The notes beneath the pieces are model-generated. The model did not search any database and was not told where the DNA came from. It was given only the letters and a program-made list of their open reading frames with translations. This document shows, piece after piece, positions 42,193-53,209 of a stretch of DNA of 64,000 nucleotides. Within the stretch, counting starts at the first letter, position 1. Each line of letters begins with the position of its first letter. The position numbers and the translations under genes were made by a program. The DNA lies in the NCBI GenBank assembly GCA_026003175.1, contig BPGT01000001.1, positions 186,001 through 250,000 on the forward strand, given 5' to 3'. The DNA is from Armatimonadota bacterium. Its GTDB lineage: Bacteria > Armatimonadota > HRBIN16.

Positions 42193-43233
42193 ATGCGAGA
42201 AGCCATACTGTTTCTGATAGGGTGTGTTATCGCCGCGCTGACAGTGGGATTGCGCCCTGGGCAGTATCATCGTTCGCGGCTATGGGCTGGTATCATCGCC
42301 GGCGCGCTGGTGATGGCTCTGCTCAGCAGAATGTGGGTGGAGGTTCCCCCAGGGCATGTCGGCGTGAAGTTCGACCCCTTTGCAGGAGGTATTCAAGAGC
42401 GTGAGCTGGGTGAAGGCTGGAGCCTCGTGTTACCCTGGCAGACGGTACAGCTGTTTAATGTACGCACCCAGCAGTATACCATGAGCAGCGCGCGCGACGA
42501 GCTGTCTGGAACCGATGACGCCATGACCTGCCAGACCAGGGAAGGGATGAAGGTTAAGGTGGACGTGACGGTGTTATTCCGCATCAGCGGCGCGGGGGCA
42601 GACCGCCTGTGGCGCACTGTAGGACCAAACTACGTGAACACCATCGTGCGCCCTGCAACGCGCAACGTGGTGCGGCTGGTGATAGCGCGCTACGGCATCA
42701 TGGAGGTATACAGTAACGCGCCGGAGACGCTCACCGCCGCCAGCCAGCAGGGCATCGTGCCCTACGTGGGCAAGCGTCAGCAGGTGCAAGACGAAATCTA
42801 CGCGGAGCTGAAGCCCAAGCTGGAGGAGAAGGGCATCACTCTGGAACGCGTGTTGTTGCGCAATGTCGCCTATGAGTCGCAGGAGTTCGAGCAAGCCATA
42901 GTCGCCAAGCAGGTAGCACAGCAGGCGGTCATCACCCAGCGGTATAAGCTGCGCATTGCGGAGATTCAGGCGCAGGCGCAGGTGGAGCGAGCAAAGGGCA
43001 TGGCGGAAGCCATCCGCCTGCGCGGGCAGGCATTGCGCCAGAACAGCGCGGTGGTGGGGCTGGAATTCGTGCAGAAGCTGCCGCAAGACGTGGAGGTGCG
43101 TATCCTGCCCGGCGGTACGGTGATAATGATGCCCACGCCAGCAGGAGCGTTGCCCTCCAGCATGGGGGCTATAGAGGTGCCTGCACAGACGGGACGCGAG
43201 CGTGTGCCTCAAGGAAGGCAAAGCGGAGAGTAG
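42193..43233 (+). CDS. SPFH/Band 7 (prohibitin-like) protein, second of a pair
   Basis: The 346-residue paralogue of the preceding gene has membrane segments near 3-18 and 30-45, then VPPGHVGVKFDPFAGGIQER, EGWSLVLPWQTVQLFNVRTQ and VKVDVTVLFRISG. A coiled coil with AQAQVERAKGMAEAIRLRGQ (near 265) and a Pro/Gly-rich tail follow. GGGAGG precedes ATG 42193. A pair of different SPFH subunits suggests a hetero-oligomeric ring, as with PHB1/PHB2. The CPBP protease directly upstream may be its client. Confidence 0.88.
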   Translation: MREAILFLIGCVIAALTVGLRPGQYHRSRLWAGIIAGALVMALLSRMWVEVPPGHVGVKFDPFAGGIQERELGEGWSLVLPWQTVQLFNVRTQQYTMSSARDELSGTDDAMTCQTREGMKVKVDVTVLFRISGAGADRLWRTVGPNYVNTIVRPATRNVVRLVIARYGIMEVYSNAPETLTAASQQGIVPYVGKRQQVQDEIYAELKPKLEEKGITLERVLLRNVAYESQEFEQAIVAKQVAQQAVITQRYKLRIAEIQAQAQVERAKGMAEAIRLRGQALRQNSAVVGLEFVQKLPQDVEVRILPGGTVIMMPTPAGALPSSMGAIEVPAQTGRERVPQGRQSGE

Positions 43234-43261
43234 GTTGGTGGGGGAACGCGCTTCGTTGCGT

Positions 43262-43392
43262 TCTCAAATGGACGGCTCGGCAGGAGCCTTGCCCTCCAGG
43301 GGGATGGTCTTGTAAGCGGGTCTGGAAGGCGAACCTCCGGGTGAGCCGAGCCTCACCTCCCCAACGGCTCGGCAGGAGCCTCGCCCTCCAGA
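43262..43392. repeat. Two copies of the GGCTCGGCAGGAGCCT repeat
   Basis: GGCTCGGCAGGAGCCTTGCC (from 43274) and GGCTCGGCAGGAGCCTCGCC (from 43364) lie in the same orientation about 90 bp apart, between the convergent SPFH and cimA genes. Further copies are at 7984-8007, 11857-11876 and 31579-31598. Each contains the mini-palindrome GGCTC-GGCAG-GAGCC. Confidence 0.7.
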
Positions 43393-43399
43393 AATGGAA

Positions 43400-44989
43400 T
43401 TACTTCGGCTCAGACTGTCCCCGAATCGTCAACAGGCCGTATTCAATGCTGTCTACCAGCGCGTGCCACGAGGCTTCGATGATATTAGTGGAGACACCGG
43501 TAGTGCTCCACGTCTGCCCCCCATCTTCCGATTCCACGATGACGCGCACTTTGGCAGCGGTACCCTCGCGCACATTTACCACACGCACCTTGTAGTCGGT
43601 GAGGCGAATCTGCGCCAGCTCGGGATAGAACTCCAGCAGTGCCTTACGCAGTGCGCTGTCCAGTGCGTGCACGGGACCGTTCCCCTCGGCGACGGTGAGC
43701 ATCTCACGCCCATCAACAGCCACTTTGACGGTTGCTTCAGTGACCACTTCGCCCTTCTCGCCCCGCTTTTCCACAATGACCCGAAAGCCCTTCAGCTCGA
43801 ACAGCTTGCGGTACTGTCCTGTCTGTTGCATCAATAGCAATTCAAAGGAGGCTTCTGCTGCCTCGAAGGAATATCCCTCGTTTTCCAGATGCGCCACTTT
43901 CTGCAGTACCCTGCGCACCTCAGGCGTGCTCTTATCCAGCTGTAATCCCAGCCGTTGTGCGTGGTGGGCGACCGTAGCGCCCCCTGCCAGTTCTGAAACG
44001 AGAATGCGCCGCTCGTTACCTACCGCGGCAGGCGGAATGTGCTCGTAAGTGCGTTCGTATTTCAACACTGCATCCACGTGCACGCCGCCCTTGTGCGCAA
44101 ACGCGCTGCGCCCCACGTAGGGCATCCGGTGGTTATGCGGCATATTCGCCACCTCGTCGATGTATCCCGATAGCGCAGTGAGATGCCGAAGGGAGTCGGG
44201 CTTCAGGCAGTCATAGCCCATTTTCAATACCAGAGCGGGGATGATAGAACAAAGGTTGGCGTTGCCGGTACGCTCGCCGTAACCGTTGATGGTACCCTGC
44301 ACATGCACAGCGCCGTGCAGCACTGCCATCAGGCTGTTCGCGACGCCGCACTCGCTATCATTGTGCGTATGGATGCCCAGCGGCGTGCGCACGCGCAGCT
44401 TGACCGCTTCCATAATTTGCGCGATCTCGTGCGGCAGGGTTCCACCGTTAGTGTCGCACAACACCAGCAAGTCCGCGCCCGCCTCTTCCGCTGCCTGTAG
44501 TGTTTTGATGGCGTACTCGGCGTTGTGCTTGTAGCCGTCGAAGAAATGCTCGGCATCGTAGATAACCTGCGGCACGCGCTCTTTGAGAAACTTCACCGAG
44601 TCGTAAATCATCTCCAGATTCGCCTGCAGCGACACCTTCAGTGCGTGCGTCACATGCATATCCCAGCTCTTGCCGAAGATGGTCACAACGGGTGTTTCGC
44701 ATGCCACCAGCGCCTGCAGGTTCTCGTCCTCTTCCGCTTTCAGTTTGGCGCGGCGCGTGCTGCCGAACGCCACCAGCTTTGCGTGAGAGAGTTGCAGGTG
44801 GCGTGCTCGCCGGAAGAACTCGGTGTCCTTCGGGTTCGAAGCGGGCCACCCGCCTTCGATGTAGTCCATACCGAATTCGTCCAGCCTCTGAGCGATTTTG
44901 AGTTTGTCCTCTACAGTAAAGTTGACCCCTTCGCCCTGCGAGCCGTCGCGCAGGGTTGTGTCGTAGATTTCAATACGTTGTTTCTCCAC
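43400..44989 (-). CDS. cimA: (R)-citramalate synthase-like enzyme
   Basis: The 529-residue protein starts with [20 protein letters not shown] (DTTLRD, active-site Asp). [20 protein letters not shown] in the metal-binding HxH region near residue 208 reads as [11 protein letters not shown]. The C-terminal LeuA-type regulatory domain is present (about 390-529). The S-Q-G-E-G-V variant after DTTLRDG is typical of CimA, which condenses pyruvate and acetyl-CoA toward isoleucine. GTG 44989, 8 nt after AGGAGG, is preferred to a 61-residue longer frame. It stands apart from the ilv operon. Confidence 0.88.
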   Translation of the reverse strand: MEKQRIEIYDTTLRDGSQGEGVNFTVEDKLKIAQRLDEFGMDYIEGGWPASNPKDTEFFRRARHLQLSHAKLVAFGSTRRAKLKAEEDENLQALVACETPVVTIFGKSWDMHVTHALKVSLQANLEMIYDSVKFLKERVPQVIYDAEHFFDGYKHNAEYAIKTLQAAEEAGADLLVLCDTNGGTLPHEIAQIMEAVKLRVRTPLGIHTHNDSECGVANSLMAVLHGAVHVQGTINGYGERTGNANLCSIIPALVLKMGYDCLKPDSLRHLTALSGYIDEVANMPHNHRMPYVGRSAFAHKGGVHVDAVLKYERTYEHIPPAAVGNERRILVSELAGGATVAHHAQRLGLQLDKSTPEVRRVLQKVAHLENEGYSFEAAEASFELLLMQQTGQYRKLFELKGFRVIVEKRGEKGEVVTEATVKVAVDGREMLTVAEGNGPVHALDSALRKALLEFYPELAQIRLTDYKVRVVNVREGTAAKVRVIVESEDGGQTWSTTGVSTNIIEASWHALVDSIEYGLLTIRGQSEPK

Positions 44990-45128
44990 GTATGACACCT
45001 CCTGATGAGACATGTATATTGCAGGCAATGGAATAACCGATGACGAAAGGGGTAGCAAAGGGATTCTTCGCTCGCTCACAACGACAGGGTGCCCCCTTAG
45101 CAGGAACGAGACGACGCGGAGGCACAGG

Positions 45129-45695
45129 ATGAAGACCGAAATCAGCATCGACGGCAACCGCTTTCTGGTCAACGGACGCCCTACCTATGCAGGCGTCACC
45201 TACAAGGGGATGCCTGTGGAAGGCTTGCTGTTCAACTCGCGCATGGTGCAGGCGATTTTCGACGACGAGTGCGAAGAGACCCGCAAGCTGTGGGCGTATC
45301 CTGATACCGGCGTATGGGACCCCGACCGCAACACTGACGAATTTTGCAAGATGCTGCCGGTATACCGTTCTTATGAGCTGCTGGCGGTTACCGTTGGGCT
45401 GCAGGGAGGGGGGGCGGTGTACACGCCGGAAGTGTACGACCGCTACATCAGCGACAGCGTGCATCTGGATAACCTCGAAGCCGCTTTGAGCGAATACGCC
45501 TCGTGGGGCTTCTACCACCAGGGCTACGGCAGCATGTGCAAAGACCGCCGCATGGACTGAACGGTGAAACCCCGCGAACGGGACTTCGCCCATCTGAGCG
45601 GTTTCCAGACTGTTCCCGTGAACTGGTCTATCAACGACGAACATAAGCGTGCCTTCTTCCAGAAGGTCAAAGAGATAACCGGAGGCAGTTCGTGA
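45129..45695 (+). pseudogene. Decayed glycoside-hydrolase-like TIM-barrel gene (internal deletion, in-frame TGA)
   Basis: The frame begins [20 protein letters not shown] and continues LFNSRMVQAIFDDE and WAYPDTGVWDPDRNTDEF, the N-terminus of a barrel protein family usually over 400 residues long. After GGGAVYTPEVYDRYISDSV it jumps to NLEAALSEYASWGFYHQGYG, the usual C-terminal part, so about 230 codons of the barrel appear deleted. TGA at 45558-45560 interrupts it (probably a former TGG: ...DRRMD-W-TVKPRE...). The frame then goes on through FAHLSGFQTVPVNWSINDEH to TGA at 45693. Deletion size is estimated from family memory. Confidence 0.7.
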
Positions 45696-46594
45696 ACGCC
45701 TTCGGCATCTTCTGGCAAGTCATCTTCCCTATCTTTTTCATCATCCTGGCGGGCGCGCTGTTGGAACGCGCTCTTACACTGGATATTGCGACGCTGACGC
45801 GCATCAACTTCTATGCCTTTGTGCCCGCACTCGTCTTCGTCAAAATGCTCAAGGCAGACCTCAGCCTGCTGACGATGGGCAGCATCGCTCTGTTTGTTCT
45901 GGTACACAGCGCAGTGATGTTACTGGTTGCTCTGCTGCTCTATCGGCACAGCGTGTTTCAGCCTTACCGCAAGGTGCTGTTGCTTGCCTCTATGCTCACC
46001 AACGCGGGCAACTACGGCATCCCCTTTGTGTTGCTCGCTTTTGGCGAACGCTACATGAGCGTCGCCGCGGTAGTAGTGCTTGTGCAAAATCTCATGACGT
46101 TCACCTTCGGCGTTCTGCTGATGGAAAGCGGTCAGCCGCACAGGGTGCATATCCTCCGCGCCATTGCCCGCTTGCCCGTTATCTATGCGCTGGCTGGTGC
46201 GCTCCTGCTGAACGCTTTATCCATTCAGCTACCGCAGCCTCTGATGATACCGCTGGACTACATGGCGAACGCTCTGGTTCCAGTTGCCTTGCTCACACTG
46301 GGCACCCAGCTGGGCAGAGGCATTGGGCGTCTGTCCGTCGTGCTCGTCGCGTTACCTGTTACACTGCGTCTGGTGTGTGCACCGCTGCTTGCACTGGCGA
46401 TGCTACCGCTATTCGCTTTTCCCAAAGACATCGCTACGGTGCTGATAGCCACTGCCGGACTGCCCATAGCGGTCAACGTCTTCATTCTTAGCACCCAGTA
46501 CCGTACACAGGAGGCGTTTGCCTCACAAATCGTCACTGCCTCTACCTTGCTGAGCGCGGTCAGCCAGTCGGTGTGGCTGGCACTGTTACACTAG
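45692..46594 (+). CDS. AEC (auxin efflux carrier) family permease
   Basis: The 300-residue protein has about ten helices in two halves: FPIFFIILAGALLERALTLD, INFYAFVPALVFVKMLKADL (near 32-51), LASMLTNAGNYGIPFVLLAF (near 100) and LIATAGLPIAVNVFILSTQY (near 250). AEC members export organic acids or amino acids. GTG 45692 overlaps the stop of the pseudogene and has GGAGG 6 nt upstream, so it was coupled to that gene. Substrate unknown. Confidence 0.88.
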   Translation: MNAFGIFWQVIFPIFFIILAGALLERALTLDIATLTRINFYAFVPALVFVKMLKADLSLLTMGSIALFVLVHSAVMLLVALLLYRHSVFQPYRKVLLLASMLTNAGNYGIPFVLLAFGERYMSVAAVVVLVQNLMTFTFGVLLMESGQPHRVHILRAIARLPVIYALAGALLLNALSIQLPQPLMIPLDYMANALVPVALLTLGTQLGRGIGRLSVVLVALPVTLRLVCAPLLALAMLPLFAFPKDIATVLIATAGLPIAVNVFILSTQYRTQEAFASQIVTASTLLSAVSQSVWLALLH

Positions 46595-46597
46595 CCC

Positions 46598-48018
<1,421 letters not shown>

Positions 48019-48347
48019 TTTGGGGACCTCCTGATGTGATTGTCTCGGCATGTTGTCGGGTGGAAAGAGTGTGCTGTTGTGATTCTAAGGGATGCTTCGC
48101 TGGCGCGCAGCATGACAGAAAGGAATCCTGTAGCCGCAGGCTTTAGCCTGCACAAAAACGTGTAGAGCCGTTCACGCCGACACCGCGAGGCGTCAAATAT
48201 CAACCTCCGTATCGGCTTCGCTGGCGGCGAGCCAATTGCAGGGTAGAAGCAGACGCGGTCGCGTGCGCGGTCTGGCTGCGGGCACGAAACCGCGTCTGAG
48301 GCATTTGCCTTCTATCACAGTGTGAGATTTGGCGCAATCAGACACCA
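48019..48347. other. Intergenic region with several palindromic repeats
   Basis: No gene is seen in these 329 bp. It holds GGGATGCTTCGCTGGCGCGC followed by AGCATGACAG (48089-48118), a TGTAGCCGCAGGCTTTAGCC motif (from 48130), and a large hairpin with arms CAGACGCGGT (48250-48259) and ACCGCGTCTG (48289-48298). No clear promoter for leuB was found. Confidence 0.5.
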
Positions 48348-48974
48348 CTAGGGAGTTTCCTCCGGTATGTACTCGCGCGTTATCGCGACCTCGTCGTATT
48401 CCGGCATCCTGTCGGTGCGTGCAATATGCGGAGCCATCTCGCGCAGGTCAAAGTAGTTACGTCCCACCACGTTGCGCAGTTCGCGCGCGGTCATCTCAGG
48501 GTGTGCCACTACCGCCACACGTTTGCCCTTACAGCGCAGCAGCTCTAGAGCACGCTCGAAGTCGCCATCTCCACTCATCAGCACGCACATGTCGAACAGG
48601 TTGACCGTATTAAACATATCGATAACCAGCTCGACGTCCAGGTTCGCTTTCTCTACAATTTCGCCGGTGGTATCGTCAATCACCTGTTTAATGTTTTTGG
48701 TGCGCACGATATAGCCGGAATACATCAGATACTCATGAAACCGCATGTCTCTTGCCAAGGTCGCGCTGTCCGCGCCGGTGTAATAGTAAGCCTCGCTGAT
48801 CACGTTATTCTGCGCCGGTCCGAAGAAGTGAAGTACTTTGCGAAAATCAATGAACCAGCCCAGTCGCTTCTGGGCATAGTACATGTTCGCCCCATCCACA
48901 AAGATGCTCACGCGAAGGGGCGGCTGACGTATCAGGATGCCCCGTTCGACCTTCCACGTGTCGCGTGAGTACAT
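48348..48974 (-). CDS. NYN-domain (LabA/DUF88-like) putative RNase
   Basis: The 208-residue protein has the PIN-like NYN fold: VSIFVDGANMYYAQKRLGWF (first Asp, about 22-41), EAYYYTGADSATLARDMRFH, VEKANLDVELVIDMFNTVNL (about 105-124), FDMCVLMSGDGDFERALELL (Asp-x-Asp, near 130) and GKRVAVVAHP. These acidic residues fit metal-dependent RNA cleavage. ATG 48974, preceded by AGGAGG, is preferred over TTG 48989. Stands alone between leuB and a membrane protein gene. Confidence 0.88.
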   Translation of the reverse strand: MYSRDTWKVERGILIRQPPLRVSIFVDGANMYYAQKRLGWFIDFRKVLHFFGPAQNNVISEAYYYTGADSATLARDMRFHEYLMYSGYIVRTKNIKQVIDDTTGEIVEKANLDVELVIDMFNTVNLFDMCVLMSGDGDFERALELLRCKGKRVAVVAHPEMTARELRNVVGRNYFDLREMAPHIARTDRMPEYDEVAITREYIPEETP

Positions 48975-49012
48975 GGCTCCTCCTTTCAATGTGCGTGTAG
49001 GTTATTTCTCCT

Positions 49013-49441
49013 TTAGACATCCCTCCCGTGTGTTCCTGCATAAAAAGAGGGGTTTATAGACATAATGCGCTTTTTTTCGCTTTGTTGCTGCTCCATAGTC
49101 TGTTGGATAGACTGGCGGGCGCGCTGGAGCCGTTCCTGTGCGTGTCGCTGCAGCTCCTCACGGGCAGGGAATGCCAGACCTCTGGCGACACCGATAGCCA
49201 GCGAGAGCAGGGCGTACACCAGCCAGATACGACTGTAGAATAGCGCCCCCTCCACCCAGAGCGGTAAGGGGATGAGCAGGCTAAAAAGGTACAGTGTGGT
49301 CATCCAGCGCGTCCACTCGGCACGCAGGGAAAAGCCTAATCCGTTAGCGATGCCGTGCCCCAGGATGCCGCCGACGAAGAACAACCCTATCGACGGCACG
49401 TACACCTGCATCATCCCCAGCGCCATCTGCCAGTAGTTCAT
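49013..49441 (-). CDS. Membrane protein with C-terminal coiled coil, downstream of leuA
   Basis: The 142-residue protein has three hydrophobic segments (about 9-35, 47-67 and 70-88). A charged coiled coil with many Gln follows (REELQRHAQERLQRARQSIQ, then QTMEQQQSEKKR). No family recognised. It starts 5 nt after the leuA stop, so it is in the ilv-leu operon. Confidence 0.7.
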   Translation of the reverse strand: MNYWQMALGMMQVYVPSIGLFFVGGILGHGIANGLGFSLRAEWTRWMTTLYLFSLLIPLPLWVEGALFYSRIWLVYALLSLAIGVARGLAFPAREELQRHAQERLQRARQSIQQTMEQQQSEKKRIMSINPSFYAGTHGRDV

Positions 49442-49446
49442 CTGTG

Positions 49447-51018
49447 CTATACCCGCTCCAGCTCTTCAGCGATAGCCGTACGTCGCACGCCTGACCGTTT
49501 GTCCAGCAGCTTGTTCAGAGCCTGCACGTACGCCTTCGCACTGGCGACCACGATATCGGTGGCGGAGCCCCTGCCGGTGAACACGTCGCCTTCTTGTCCT
49601 CGCACGCGCACGGTCACCTCCGCCATCGCGTCGATGCCTTCTGTCACCGCCTGCATGGTAAACTCCAGCAGCTCGTTAGGCGCCTGCACGATCTTGTTAA
49701 TCGCGCTGTAAGCGGCGTCTACGGGTCCTGTGCCCGTGGCGGTAGCGACGCGCTCTTCACCATTGGCGTGACGCAGTTTCACTGTGGCGGTCGGCACCAC
49801 CTTATCTCCCGCCAGAGCCTGCACGTGCACCAGCTCGTAGGTCTGCACCACCGTAGAAGCGGCGTCGGCAACCAGCAGCTCCAGGTCCTCGTCGTACACC
49901 TGTTTTTTCTTATCCGCCAGCTCGAGGAATTTCTCGTAGATGCGTTCGAACTGTTCGCCATCGAAGTGGTAGCCCAGCTCCTCCAGTCGGTGGCGCACAC
50001 CGTGCCGTCCGCTTCGCGCGGTGAGGATAATCTTGCTTTCGGTGATGCCTACCGAACGCGGGTCAATAATCTCGTAGGTGGTGCGCTCTTTCAGCACGCC
50101 GTCCTGATGGATGCCTGACGAGTGGGCAAAGGCGTTCGCGCCCACGATGGCTTTATTGGGCGGCACCAGGATGCCGGTCAATGTGCTCACCAGACGGCTG
50201 GTCTTGTAGATTTCGGTGGTATTGATGCCCGTGTACATGTCTTTGAACACGTCCTTACGGGTGTGTATCGCCATCACCACCTCTTCCAGCGAGGTGTTAC
50301 CTGCACGCTCGCCGATGCCGTTGATGGTGACCTCCACTTGCCTTGCGCCGTTGAGCACGCCTGCCAGTGTGTTCGCGGTCGCCATGCCCAGGTCGTCATG
50401 GCAGTGCACCGACACGATGGCTTTGTCGATGTTGGGCACGTTGTTCATGATGCCGCGAATCAACGCCCCGAACTCTTCGGGTACGGTGTAGCCGGTGGTG
50501 TCTGGCACGTTAATCACGGTTGCGCCCGCTTTGATAACCGCCTCGATAACGCGGTAGATGTATTCGGGGTCGGCGCGTCCCGCGTCTTCGAGGAAGTACT
50601 CCACCTCGTCCACAAAGCGTCGGGCGAACTTCACCGCATCCACACCACGTTCCAGCGCCTCTTCGCGCGACATGCGCAGTTTGTACTTCAGGTGAATGTC
50701 CGAAACACCCAGACCGGTGTGGATACGCGGGCGTTTGGCGGGCTTGAGCGCTTCCGCTGCCACCTCAATGTCTTTATGCACCGCGCGGGTAAGTCCGCAT
50801 ACCGCCGCGTTTTGCACGATTTTGCTCACCTCGTTCACCGCGCGAAAGTCGCCAGGTGAGGAGATGGGGAACCCGGCTTCGATGACGTCGACGCCAAGCC
50901 GTTCCAGCTGCCTGGCGATCTCGATTTTTTCCTCCACGTTCAGGGAGGCACCCGGAGATTGCTCTCCATCGCGCAGGGTCGTATCAAAAACGTAGATGCG
51001 TACCCCGTCGCTACTCAT
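49447..51018 (-). CDS. leuA: 2-isopropylmalate synthase
   Basis: The 523-residue enzyme condenses ketoisovalerate with acetyl-CoA, the first leucine step. DTTLRDGEQSPGASLNVEEK (about 10-29), VSVHCHDDLGMATANTLAGV (HxH metal site, near 205), TINGIGERAGNTSLEEVVMA (near 232), a linker with FAHSSGIHQDGV (near 300), and the C-terminal leucine-binding regulatory domain (about 395-505, GTGPVDAAYSAI). Part of the T-box-led ilv-leu operon. An 80-nt gap to ilvC holds a REP-like repeat. Confidence 0.95.
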   Translation of the reverse strand: MSSDGVRIYVFDTTLRDGEQSPGASLNVEEKIEIARQLERLGVDVIEAGFPISSPGDFRAVNEVSKIVQNAAVCGLTRAVHKDIEVAAEALKPAKRPRIHTGLGVSDIHLKYKLRMSREEALERGVDAVKFARRFVDEVEYFLEDAGRADPEYIYRVIEAVIKAGATVINVPDTTGYTVPEEFGALIRGIMNNVPNIDKAIVSVHCHDDLGMATANTLAGVLNGARQVEVTINGIGERAGNTSLEEVVMAIHTRKDVFKDMYTGINTTEIYKTSRLVSTLTGILVPPNKAIVGANAFAHSSGIHQDGVLKERTTYEIIDPRSVGITESKIILTARSGRHGVRHRLEELGYHFDGEQFERIYEKFLELADKKKQVYDEDLELLVADAASTVVQTYELVHVQALAGDKVVPTATVKLRHANGEERVATATGTGPVDAAYSAINKIVQAPNELLEFTMQAVTEGIDAMAEVTVRVRGQEGDVFTGRGSATDIVVASAKAYVQALNKLLDKRSGVRRTAIAEELERV

Positions 51019-51060
51019 GATTTGTCACCATCCTTTACGGTCGTACTCTTATACTCCACC

Positions 51061-51094
51061 ATGAGATGCTTCGCTATCGCTCAGCATGACGGCG
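51061..51094. repeat. REP-like palindrome between ilvC and leuA
   Basis: ATGAGATGCTTCGCTATCGC followed by TCAGCATGACGGCG matches the family seen near 2250-2335 and 48089-48118. It is within the transcribed spacer and could fold in the mRNA. Confidence 0.6.
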
Positions 51095-51097
51095 AGT

Positions 51098-52367
<1,270 letters not shown>

Positions 52368-52680
52368 AGGATGCTTTCCTCCGTTTTGTACGAAGTGCAG
52401 TCAGATAACCCACGACCGCGCCCAGCACCACAAACAGCGTGAGGTTGACCAGCAAGTTACGCACCGTATCCAGCCCCAGGTGGTCGGTGATGGCGTTATA
52501 GAGCCGCCAGAGTATCCAGTTGGCGGTGAGGAGCAGTCCCCACAGCAAGCCGGTCAGTGCGCGTTTGTTCCTCACCCAGCCGATAGCAGCTCCCGCAACA
52601 GGCGCCGCTATCGCCAGAACGAGGAACAGCACGTCCACCTGTTTTGCTGTGATGATCTCCTGCACCGCCGGTCCTCTGGA

Positions 52681-53196
52681 TTATGCTGTTTTGGTGCCGC
52701 GCGCCATGGCGATAACGCCGGTGCGAGCCATTTCCCGGATGCCGTAGGGCGCCATCAAGCGGGCAAAGGCGTCGATTTTGTCCGGTCCGCCGGTGAGCTC
52801 GATGAGAAACGTCTTCTCACCCACATCGATCACGCGACCGCGAAACACCTCCGCCAGCTGCAGTATCTCCGAGCGGTCTTTCGGTTCGGCGTTGACCTTA
52901 ATGAGCGCGAGCTCGCGTTCCACCGCCGTGTGTTCCACATAATCCACCACACGAATCACCTCTATCAGCTTGTTAAGCTGTTTGGTGATTTGTTCGAGCA
53001 CGCGGTCGTCGCCTCGCGCCACGATGGTCATTCGCGAGACCTCCGGGTTCTCGGTTACCGAAACCGCCAGCGACTCGATATTGAACCCGCGTCTCGCAAA
53101 CAGTCCTGCCACCCTTGCCAGCACACCCGGATGGTTCTGCACCAGCGCGGTAATCGTATGCTGGTGTTCTTTGCCGTTGTCTGTTATCCCTGCCAT
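52681..53196 (-). CDS. ilvN: Acetolactate synthase small (regulatory) subunit
   Basis: The 171-residue protein has an N-terminal ACT domain (HTITALVQNHPGVLARVAGL, then FARRGFNIESLAVSVTENPE, about 13-55) that binds valine, and the C-terminal small-subunit domain (ERELALIKVNAEPKDRSEIL, near 95; FLIELTGGPDKIDAFARLMA, near 133). It activates IlvB and confers feedback inhibition. It starts 13 nt after ilvB. Confidence 0.95.
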   Translation of the reverse strand: MAGITDNGKEHQHTITALVQNHPGVLARVAGLFARRGFNIESLAVSVTENPEVSRMTIVARGDDRVLEQITKQLNKLIEVIRVVDYVEHTAVERELALIKVNAEPKDRSEILQLAEVFRGRVIDVGEKTFLIELTGGPDKIDAFARLMAPYGIREMARTGVIAMARGTKTA

Positions 53197-53209
53197 GCCT
53201 GTACACCCC

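Noticed and set aside
44990-45172. 61-codon N-terminal extension of CimA
   Set aside because: The DTTLRD start of the family follows GTG 44989, which has AGGAGG 8 nt upstream.
45558-45560. In-frame TGA as a selenocysteine codon
   Set aside because: No SECIS-like hairpin was recognised after it, and the gene also shows a large internal deletion, so decay is simpler.
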